Below are positions 6,375-12,702 of a stretch of 12,702 bases of DNA, one piece after another. The stretch spans positions 1-12,702 of the forward strand of contig JBFLVQ010000235.1 of the NCBI GenBank assembly GCA_040758525.1, read 5' to 3'. A program made the position numbers and the translations under genes. Every line of letters starts with the position of its first letter. The first letter of the stretch is position 1. The notes under the pieces are model-generated. The model ran no database searches and was not told the origin of the DNA. It saw only the letters and a program-made list of their open reading frames with translations. Source of the DNA: JBFLVQ01 sp040758525. Its GTDB lineage: Bacteria > Acidobacteriota > Blastocatellia > Chloracidobacteriales > JADJPF01.

Positions 6375-9300
6375 TTAGAAAAGCAGTCGTAATCCGAATT
6401 GAATTACCCGCGGTCCACCACCACCCAAGCTAGGATTTCCCTGTGCTACATCGGGTGTTTGTGTAATTACACCAGCCGGTCCTGCATTGAAGTTAATGCT
6501 TCCATCTGCATTAATACCTGGTGTAATGGTGCCGGAAGGAAGAGCAAAGTTCGGATGATTAAAGATATTGAAGATCTCAGTACGAAACTCTAGTCTCACC
6601 TTCTCCGTTAATGGGGTAGTTTTCACAATCGAGAAATCGACGCTCGACAACCCTGGTCCAAAGATCTGATTGCGACCTAATGAGCCGAATGACCCATCAG
6701 CCGGCTGTTGAAAAGCGAGCGGGTTAAGATAACCGGTCTCAGGTGTGAAGTTAGGTAGAATTGGATTCACCCCCGGCACAAGATTGGGCCGCTGGTGAAA
6801 GTTAGACCGGGTATTAAAGTTATTGTTGGGGAAAGCACTAGTGTCGTTTGACGTCACAATTGGGATTGGTCGTCCTGTCTGTGCAAAGATGATCGTATCA
6901 ACCTGCCAACCAGTACCCAATCTACCCGGTAAGAATTTTATTGTTGGCAACTGATAGTTCAAAGCTGCCGTGAAACGCTGTCTGGTATCGAATACGGATG
7001 GCCCATGCTCGGCTCTGAGATTAGTAGAATCCTGTGGCAATGCCGCCGAGGCAAAGTTGAAATCAATACCATCCGAGGCATCATCAAGTGATTTCGATAC
7101 CGTGTAAGAGACCAATCCTGAGAAACCACGCACTCCCTGTAGTTTCACAATCATTTGCATTCCATGATAGGTTGAGTTGGAACTGGAAGAGAGTACATCA
7201 ACAAAGCTGAAGTTTGGATTGGGGCGGTTACCAAATATATCTGGCTGATTCTGATCATAGAGCCGTACCAGTTTTGTTCCTTTGCTACCAACATAACCTA
7301 CCTCTACACCAAACCCTGGTCTGATAGTCGTCTGTAGGTTAAAGTTGAAGTTCTGTGTATAAGGTGAAACAAACTTTCGGTCTGTGATAAAGATATTGAA
7401 CGGACCTGTTGTCGCAGCCGAAAGAATTGCACCACCACCACCCAGAAAAGCGCTCTGATTGTAGTTGAGCGGAAAGACAGGGGATGGTCCAATAGGATTG
7501 GTAGCAACACCAGCAGTAGGCGTGAAATTGGCGATAAACAGGTGTTGCGGGACAAAGTCGTAGTAGACGCCATAAGCAGTACGCAATACTAGCCGTTCAT
7601 TGCCAAAGATATCCCAAGCCAGTCCTAAGCGGGGCGCGAAATTGTTTAGATCTCGACGGTAAACACTATTGAGGCCATTGCTGCCAATAAGCGACAGTTG
7701 ACCTGGAGCAGTAAAGTTTGAGAGTCGATCGCGCTCTTCAGTAAGAGGCCCAAAGTACTCCCAACGCAGACCCAGATTGAGCGTCACATTACGTCTAATA
7801 CGAAAATCATCCTGGGCAAAAAAGCTCGCGCCATTGTTGAACGTAGTACGCTGAGTATCACCAGTGTTACCAAGCACAAAGGCATTGCCTAGATAGAAAT
7901 TTGCCAGCACATCTACAACTGGGTCCCCATCAAGGCCAGAAGGACTGAAAGAGAAGAGCCCTCTACCAAGATTGTTGTTAAAACCATTAACAGAAGCACG
8001 TCGGTATTCGCCACCAAATTTGAAGGTGTGCTTGCCCTGTAGCCAGGTAAGGTTGTCTAGCACTTGATAGGTCTGGCTGATACGGCCACGAGGAATACCA
8101 AAGGCTGTAATGCCTAGGTTTTCAATCAATCCTGAGAAGTCAAACTCCGGCAGACCACGCTCGCCGGTACCAAAATTGAGTCCTATGCTAGCAGGATCAA
8201 AGTTCCTGTCTCGGCTCGCAAATGAAGTGCGGTAACGACTGAAACCAGCACGTGTCTCGTTGACTAGTGTGCTGCTAAATACCTTGAGATAGCTCAATGA
8301 GAGTACCTGCACACGAGTCGGTGACTCCTGAGCAAACTGTGCTAATCGCGATCCACTACCAAACCCACCTAACGATCCTTGTGGGAAACGCTGCTGGCTA
8401 CGACTAAAGGCATAACGTCCAGAGAGTGTATTGGTAGGATTGAAGCTGTGATCTAGTTTAACGATAAAGTTATCTAGATCATTCTTATTGGCAGTAACAC
8501 CTGGAGCAAAGCCTGTTGAGCTAACCGGGAAATTGTCCAGGATACGCTCAAGAGAGGGATTTATACTGTTAATACCATTGTTAAGAGCGACCTGACGAGC
8601 ACTTGCGCGTTGCTGTACAGTCGGTACAACTAGGCTCACATTGGAGGCTACACGCTCTCTTTGGCCTTCATATGCTCCAAAGAAGAAGGTACGTCCACGT
8701 ATCACTGGACCGCCTAATGAAGCGCCAAAATTGTTATTACGGAAAGCCGTCTGTGGGTTAGGTTTACGATTGAAGAAGTTGCGTGCATCAAACTTATCGT
8801 TACGTAAAAACTCGAATACTGATCCATGCAACTCATTGGTGCCTGACTTGGTTAGCACATTGACCACAGAACCGCTATTGCGACCATATTCAGCCGCGAA
8901 ATGGGCTTGTATGTTGAACTCCTGAATCGCTTCAATAGGAAGCAGCGAAGCAGGTGCCCCGGTGATGCCAACCTGATTGGTGGCAGAGTTGTTGAAGAAG
9001 GGGTCGTTATTGTCTGTGCCGTCCAAGGTGTAGTTGTTGGAACGGTCACGGTTGCCATTGATATTAAATTGTCCGGCACCTTTCTCTGTACCTGCAACAC
9101 CAGATGGTTCCACTGTCACGCCAGGTGTAAGTGCCACCAGTTTAGTGAAATCACGTCCATTAAGAGGTAATCCCACTACTAGCCTATTATTAACAACAGC
9201 GCCGAGCGTAACACGTCCAGTGTCAACCACAGGTGTCCCTAGGCTGCTTTCTGAGCCGATACCTTGATTACTTCTCACTACTACTTCGGCTTTAACTGTA

Positions 9301-9644
9301 GCCGGCTTCAGAATAAAGTTGACGAATATTTCCCCACCGATGTTTACGGTTACATTAAAAGCGCCTTCGTTAAACCCTTCTGCCTTGGCTTGTACTTCAT
9401 ATTCGCCAGCCGGCAGTTCTGGTATAACGTAGTTGCCATCTTCCGAGGTAACGACTTCACGGCTCTGACCCGTGGCCTTGTTGGTAGCAATTACGCTTGC
9501 CCCACCAATAAGATCGAGATCCGCGTCAGCAACCTCGCCTTTGATTGTGCCTCTGTAGGTTTGTGCTGTTGTAATGGCAGGAAACAACAGCACGAAAGCC
9601 AGCCAGAGTATCACTCTCACGCTTTTTCGCATCACTATCGACAT
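6375..9644 (-). CDS. Oar-like TonB-dependent outer-membrane receptor
   Basis: The 1,089-residue protein carries a signal peptide (residues 1-27, cleavage after TTA). Residues about 30-115 form a carboxypeptidase-regulatory-like beta domain (YRGTIKGEVADADLDLIGGA, then GNYVIPELPAGEYEV). A plug domain follows at about 150-275, with PLNGRDFTKLVALTPGV, the DGTDNND loop and GRNSGSVVNVLTKSGTNELHG. The remainder is a beta-barrel with repeated aromatic strands and ends in Phe (IQFGLRLLF), the usual signal for barrel assembly. Relatives are greatly expanded in Acidobacteriota and in Myxococcus Oar. Energised uptake of large substrates or an adhesion role are both possible; the substrate cannot be read. 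No SusD-like lipoprotein, TonB or ExbBD lies nearby. GAGGAG about six bases before the ATG at 9644 supports the start. A good terminator follows, so it is a single-gene unit. Confidence 0.93.
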   Translation of the reverse strand: MSIVMRKSVRVILWLAFVLLFPAITTAQTYRGTIKGEVADADLDLIGGASVIATNKATGQSREVVTSEDGNYVIPELPAGEYEVQAKAEGFNEGAFNVTVNIGGEIFVNFILKPATVKAEVVVRSNQGIGSESSLGTPVVDTGRVTLGAVVNNRLVVGLPLNGRDFTKLVALTPGVTVEPSGVAGTEKGAGQFNINGNRDRSNNYTLDGTDNNDPFFNNSATNQVGITGAPASLLPIEAIQEFNIQAHFAAEYGRNSGSVVNVLTKSGTNELHGSVFEFLRNDKFDARNFFNRKPNPQTAFRNNNFGASLGGPVIRGRTFFFGAYEGQRERVASNVSLVVPTVQQRASARQVALNNGINSINPSLERILDNFPVSSTGFAPGVTANKNDLDNFIVKLDHSFNPTNTLSGRYAFSRSQQRFPQGSLGGFGSGSRLAQFAQESPTRVQVLSLSYLKVFSSTLVNETRAGFSRYRTSFASRDRNFDPASIGLNFGTGERGLPEFDFSGLIENLGITAFGIPRGRISQTYQVLDNLTWLQGKHTFKFGGEYRRASVNGFNNNLGRGLFSFSPSGLDGDPVVDVLANFYLGNAFVLGNTGDTQRTTFNNGASFFAQDDFRIRRNVTLNLGLRWEYFGPLTEERDRLSNFTAPGQLSLIGSNGLNSVYRRDLNNFAPRLGLAWDIFGNERLVLRTAYGVYYDFVPQHLFIANFTPTAGVATNPIGPSPVFPLNYNQSAFLGGGGAILSAATTGPFNIFITDRKFVSPYTQNFNFNLQTTIRPGFGVEVGYVGSKGTKLVRLYDQNQPDIFGNRPNPNFSFVDVLSSSSNSTYHGMQMIVKLQGVRGFSGLVSYTVSKSLDDASDGIDFNFASAALPQDSTNLRAEHGPSVFDTRQRFTAALNYQLPTIKFLPGRLGTGWQVDTIIFAQTGRPIPIVTSNDTSAFPNNNFNTRSNFHQRPNLVPGVNPILPNFTPETGYLNPLAFQQPADGSFGSLGRNQIFGPGLSSVDFSIVKTTPLTEKVRLEFRTEIFNIFNHPNFALPSGTITPGINADGSINFNAGPAGVITQTPDVAQGNPSLGGGGPRVIQFGLRLLF

Positions 9645-9662
9645 ACTTGTCTCCTCTTATCT

Positions 9663-9718
9663 CTATTTGAATACTGTTTTGAGGGGATAACATTTTCCCA
9701 ATAACAAACAGTAAATAG
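9663..9718. repeat. Interrupted inverted repeat spanning the receptor promoter
   Basis: The left half reads CTATTT-gaat-ACTGTTT (9663-9679) and the right half AAACAGTAAATAG (9706-9718), reverse complements apart from a four-base insertion. The right half overlaps the proposed -35 box and the left half covers the predicted transcription start. This layout suits a repressor or a DNA loop. Confidence 0.4.
9687..9715 (-). promoter_or_regulatory. Candidate promoter of the receptor gene
   Basis: On the minus strand TTTACT (9710-9715) lies 17 bases from TGTTAT (9687-9692), four of six matches in each box. It would start transcription near 9680, about 36 bases before the ATG. The match is only moderate. 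Confidence 0.35.
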
Positions 9719-10052
9719 TATCTAACCCCCGTCGCCCAATATATGGCGCCGTCGCCGCACTTCTTTCTCGCTACCAAACTCTTGTTGGTCGGTGACACAG
9801 TCCCTGCATAACTAAAGATTGCGATAAATACGGAAGCACGACTACCTCCCCTAAATAGACAAGGAGCGAACATGAGCAATCACTAAATCGATGCCACAAG
9901 TTGAAATGGATTATTATCGATGTCCGAGTAAATATGGAACTACATAATACCATGTTAATGGAATTCATTCCATTGTTTTTTCGCGATCTTTCCCGCGCTC
10001 CGGTGGGGGTAGTGTGGGGTAGGCTTTTGTGTCCAAATAGGTTCTTAGCAAT
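9719..10052. other. Non-coding gap with an orphan plus-strand micro-unit
   Basis: No credible gene lies here; frames reading through it lack ribosome-binding sites and family motifs. On the plus strand AAGGAG (9861-9866) precedes ATG (9872) by five bases, but the frame encodes only Met-Ser-Asn-His before TAA (9884-9886). About 70 bases on, AATGGAAT-TC-ATTCCATT (9957-9974) is followed by GTTTTTT, like a small plus-strand terminator. I see no clear terminator for the oxidoreductase gene that ends at 10053 on the other strand. Confidence 0.5.
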
Positions 10053-11399
10053 CTATGGTTTTTCCGCTTTTCGCACAGCGTAAATGATCGGATCCCATAC
10101 TGGGGCGAAAGGGGGCGCATAGCTCAGATCTAACTGCAGCAGATCTTCTATTCGTAGTCGTGCGTAGAGCGCAGTAGCAAACACATCGATCCTTTTTGCC
10201 ACACCTTCGCCACCAACCATATGAGCGCCTAACAGACGACCGGTACGCTGATCATATATTATTTCAGTATTAATACGCTGCGCACCTGGATAGTAACCGG
10301 CTCGCGAGATCGATTCTGATATTAGTGTATGGGGAAGAAACCCTGCCGCCTGCGCTGCTGCCTCTGATAGTCCTGTATGAGCAGCTTCCAAATTGAAAAC
10401 CTTTACCACCATAGTACCCACTACACCTTTAAACTGTGCCCGTCCGCCTGCTACATTGATACCTGCAACACGCCCCTGCTTGTTTGCCGTCGTGCCTAAT
10501 GGGATATAAGCAGGTTGGTCGCTTACCAAATTATGTACTTCACAACAATCACCAGCGGCATAGATATTGGGTAGATTGGTCTGTTGTGTCTCTTTTACGG
10601 CAATGGCACCGCTGGCACCTAGCCGAATACCAGCCGCTTGTGCAAGCGCTACTTGAGGAGCAACACCAATAGAGAACAATAGCAAGTCTGAATCGAATGA
10701 GCCTGCTGTGGTATGCACACGCTCGACCTGGGTACGACCTTCTACGCCGGTGACAGTTTGGCCAAAGAGTAGCTCCACTTGGTGCGCTCGCAACTCCTCT
10801 AAGATCCGCTCCTGTAGTTTACCAGGAAAGGATTTTAGTACTTGTCCAGACTCCTCAATAATCGTTACCTTAAGGCCACGTGAGCATAGTGCTTCAGCCA
10901 TCTCCAGACCTAAATAACCTGCTCCTACGATCAAGGCGCGGCGTGGCGCCGCCGATTTCAGGTATGAATCGAGTGCACGGGCCTCAGGCATATGACGTAG
11001 TGTAAAGACTCCTGGCAGATCCTTGCCGGGTAGATCTGGCAATATAGGCCTTGCTCCGGTGGCTAGCACCAGATAATCAAAGTAGAGTTTGCGACTCGTG
11101 TTATTACGTAGGTTGTGAGCTTCTAATGATTGTGAAGAGACATTCAATGATTCGGCACGACAGCCTGTTAGTATCTCAATATCTCGCGCCGCTTGTAACT
11201 GTTCTGGCTGATAACGGATCAACTCATCTAGTGAGCCAACCTGTTGGCTAAAGACATAAGGCATACCGCATTGTGAATAAGAGATGTTGGTATCCTGCTC
11301 GATCACAATAATCTCGATGGTACTAGACTGTCGTCGTGCCCAAGTCGCGGCAGTCATTCCTCCTGCTATTCCTCCTACTACTACAAGTCGCTCTGGCAT
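10053..11399 (-). CDS. FAD-dependent pyridine nucleotide-disulfide oxidoreductase, CoA-disulfide reductase/NADH oxidase type
   Basis: The 448-residue cytoplasmic flavoenzyme has the class layout: FAD-binding GGIAGG (9-14), a single redox cysteine Cys44 in SYSQCGMPY, ATGARP (113-118), NAD(P)H-binding GAGYLG (159-164), and the second FAD motif YAAGD (280-284). The last third is the dimerisation domain and includes YAPPFAPVWDP starting at Tyr427, as in CoA-disulfide reductases and related NADH oxidases. A lone cysteine in place of a CxxxxC pair points to a mixed disulfide with CoA or a sulfenic acid, so the enzyme reduces CoA disulfide, a persulfide or oxygen; which one cannot be decided. GDCCE adds two more cysteines beside the FAD. 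AAGGATGG upstream of the ATG at 11399 supports the start. It diverges from the pseudouridine synthase gene across about 106 bases. Confidence 0.9.
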   Translation of the reverse strand: MPERLVVVGGIAGGMTAATWARRQSSTIEIIVIEQDTNISYSQCGMPYVFSQQVGSLDELIRYQPEQLQAARDIEILTGCRAESLNVSSQSLEAHNLRNNTSRKLYFDYLVLATGARPILPDLPGKDLPGVFTLRHMPEARALDSYLKSAAPRRALIVGAGYLGLEMAEALCSRGLKVTIIEESGQVLKSFPGKLQERILEELRAHQVELLFGQTVTGVEGRTQVERVHTTAGSFDSDLLLFSIGVAPQVALAQAAGIRLGASGAIAVKETQQTNLPNIYAAGDCCEVHNLVSDQPAYIPLGTTANKQGRVAGINVAGGRAQFKGVVGTMVVKVFNLEAAHTGLSEAAAQAAGFLPHTLISESISRAGYYPGAQRINTEIIYDQRTGRLLGAHMVGGEGVAKRIDVFATALYARLRIEDLLQLDLSYAPPFAPVWDPIIYAVRKAEKP

Positions 11400-11505
11400 G
11401 TTGAATCCATCCTTTATTTGTGCGTCTGCTTACGATGGTTGATTCCTATGATTGCAGAAGCTTACCATCTCTTAGGGGAGAAAATCGACACAGTGACGGC
11501 CAGTG

Positions 11506-12471
11506 ATGGATAGAGAGGCTGAAGAGTTTACTTACATTGTCAATGCTAGTGAAGCAGGTTTACGCTTGGATGAGTTTGTCCATAAGCAAGAAGCAATGCT
11601 GCCATTGGGAGCGGTACGTCGTGCCATTGAGGCCGGTGATGTATTAGTTAATGGTCAGCATCGCTCATCAGGTTGGCGATTACGTGCAGGTAATCGTGTT
11701 ACTGTTGAACTATCTAGCCATCTACATCGTGCACTGGTAGCAGAGCCAATTCCATTAGATATTCTTTATGAAGATGATCATATAATTGCAGTAAACAAGC
11801 CGCCTTCTATGCTCTCACATCCTTCTTTGCGTGAGCGTCGAGGCTCGTTAATAAACGCATTGATCTATCATTTTCAACAACACCAGCAGGCAGACAAATC
11901 TACACCTTGGCCAGCGTTGGTGCACCGACTAGATCGTGATACCTCAGGTGTAATATTGATAGCTAAACAAGAGCGTGCATTGCAGAAGCTCTCTCACCAG
12001 TTCAATGAAAGACGTGTGCAGAAGACCTATTTAGCAATTGTCTTTGGCCAACTTGATCCGCAGGCAGGCTTGATTGATGCGCCCATTGGCCGCCATCCTG
12101 CGCTCTGGCCGCGTTGGCGTATTATGGAGAAGGAAGGCAAGCCAGCACAGACACGTTACTGGGTGGAAGAGCAGTTAAACGATTTTGCTCTTGTTAAGCT
12201 TGAGTTGCTTACCGGACGCACACATCAATTACGTATACATCTAGCACATATTGGCCATCCAATTGTGGGTGATCAGACTTATGGTCGGCGACTTAACAAA
12301 GAGTTGACCGAGACTCATACAGAGTTACACATCAAACGCCAGTTGCTACATGCTGCTACACTCACTTTCCAACATCCTATTATTAAAGAAACAATATCTC
12401 TTGAAGCGCCTTTACCTAAAGATATGGCAGAGTTTCTCACTTTTGCGCGCCAGACCGTAGAAGCCCCATAG
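11506..12471 (+). CDS. RluA-family pseudouridine synthase (RluD-like)
   Basis: This 321-residue enzyme converts chosen uridines in rRNA or tRNA to pseudouridine. An N-terminal S4 RNA-binding domain (about 15-75, with RLDEFVHKQ and DVLVNGQHR) precedes the catalytic domain. Visible signatures are YEDDHIIAVNKP (88-99), the catalytic HRLDRDTSG with Asp143, KTYLAIVFG, and TGRTHQLRIHLAHIGHPIVGD (236-256). Length and S4 domain resemble RluD and RluC rather than the shorter RluA; the target site cannot be assigned. A TGA in frame at 11494 limits the start to GTG 11503 or ATG 11506; ATG is preferred, though no good Shine-Dalgarno precedes it (GGGGAG is more than 20 bases away). The Uma2-type gene follows after 24 bases on the same strand. 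Confidence 0.93.
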   Translation: MDREAEEFTYIVNASEAGLRLDEFVHKQEAMLPLGAVRRAIEAGDVLVNGQHRSSGWRLRAGNRVTVELSSHLHRALVAEPIPLDILYEDDHIIAVNKPPSMLSHPSLRERRGSLINALIYHFQQHQQADKSTPWPALVHRLDRDTSGVILIAKQERALQKLSHQFNERRVQKTYLAIVFGQLDPQAGLIDAPIGRHPALWPRWRIMEKEGKPAQTRYWVEEQLNDFALVKLELLTGRTHQLRIHLAHIGHPIVGDQTYGRRLNKELTETHTELHIKRQLLHAATLTFQHPIIKETISLEAPLPKDMAEFLTFARQTVEAP

Positions 12472-12476
12472 CGGTG

Positions 12477-12485
12477 TGCTACAAT
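12477..12485 (+). promoter_or_regulatory. Possible extended -10 element before the Uma2-type gene
   Basis: TGCTACAAT matches the extended -10 form TGnTAtAAT with one change. No good -35 box precedes it. Transcription would begin around 12491, about five bases before the ATG, so the message would be nearly leaderless. Confidence 0.35.
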
Positions 12486-12495
12486 ACGGTTATAT

Positions 12496-12702
12496 ATGTC
12501 AGTACAACTAGAAAAAAGACTATTTACTGTAGATGAATACCATAAGATGGCAGAGGCGGGAATTCTTGCAGAAGATGATCGTGTAGAGTTAATCAACGGA
12601 GAAATTATTAAAATGGCTCCAATAGGAAGTCATCATTCAGGGTGCGTAAATAGGTTAAATAGACTTTTTAACATTAGGCTAGGAGAGACAGTTATTGTTA
12701 GT
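12496..12702 (+). CDS. Uma2-family (DUF820) putative endonuclease, 3' end beyond the window
   Basis: The first 69 codons are visible and run off the window. The sequence shows the family's N-terminal pattern: RLFTVDEYHKMAEAGIL (8-24), EDDRVELINGEIIKMAPIGS (26-45), then HHSGCVNRLNRLF. Members have a PD-(D/E)XK nuclease-like fold and usually about 190 residues, so the rest, including the catalytic Asp/Glu-x-Lys, lies outside. They are often present in many copies in cyanobacteria and some other phyla, and their biological role is unsettled. No Shine-Dalgarno is seen before the ATG at 12496; the gene may be read from a leaderless message or by coupling to the pseudouridine synthase gene 24 bases upstream. 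Confidence 0.85.
   Translation, partial: MSVQLEKRLFTVDEYHKMAEAGILAEDDRVELINGEIIKMAPIGSHHSGCVNRLNRLFNIRLGETVIVS

Noticed and set aside
8641..9704. Several plus-strand frames of 77-146 codons opposite the receptor gene
   Set aside because: They are antisense to a well-conserved receptor frame and show no ribosome-binding site or domain.
9526..9968. Minus-strand frames of 117 and 65 codons upstream of the receptor start
   Set aside because: One overlaps the receptor's signal-peptide region in another frame; neither has a ribosome-binding site or recognisable sequence.
10053..12471. The disulfide oxidoreductase and the pseudouridine synthase as a functional pair
   Set aside because: They are divergent, with unrelated chemistry, and nothing in the short interval shows a shared regulator.
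1..12702. CRISPR array, transposon ends, tRNA or rRNA
   Set aside because: No regularly spaced repeat, transposase, terminal inverted repeats with target duplication, or RNA-gene signature was seen on either strand.

Overview
The window reads as ordinary chromosome of a diderm bacterium, most probably an Acidobacteriota member of the Blastocatellia type. This is inferred from three things: a roughly 1,090-residue Oar-like outer-membrane receptor (carboxypeptidase-regulatory domain, plug, barrel) with no SusD partner, moderate GC content, and a Uma2-family gene. No 16S or ribosomal marker is present, so the assignment is not proven. Most genes begin after a clear GGAGG-type ribosome-binding site, which corrects several start codons.

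Layout from left to right. 1-380 (-): 5' part of a secreted protein of unknown function, with a good promoter at 425-452. 492-2330 (-): cytoplasmic von Willebrand A (vWA) protein with a complete metal site and a duplicated C-terminal module of about 79 residues. 2546-3781 (+): major-facilitator transporter, divergent from the vWA gene. 3831-4229 (-): methionine sulfoxide reductase B, convergent with the transporter, with its own promoter. 4459-5019 (-): secreted DUF3574-type protein. 5020-5743: a gap with no visible gene but many short perfect inverted repeats. 5744-6226 (-): small exported protein with a Ser/Gly linker. 6328-6351: strong intrinsic terminator of the receptor gene. 6375-9644 (-): the Oar-like receptor. 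9645-10052: non-coding. 10053-11399 (-): FAD/NAD(P)H disulfide oxidoreductase of the CoA-disulfide-reductase/Nox type. 11506-12471 (+): RluA-family pseudouridine synthase. 12496 to the end (+): 5' part of a Uma2-family gene.

The genes look like a series of short, mostly single-gene transcription units, not one pathway. Redox repair and thiol metabolism (MsrB, the disulfide oxidoreductase) and envelope functions (receptor, three exported proteins) are represented but not visibly linked. I found no CRISPR array, phage, transposase, tRNA or rRNA, and no convincing new multi-gene system. The points most worth a second look are the duplicated module of the vWA protein, the dyad-rich gap at 5051-5742, the inverted repeat over the receptor promoter, and an orphan plus-strand micro-unit near 9861-9980.
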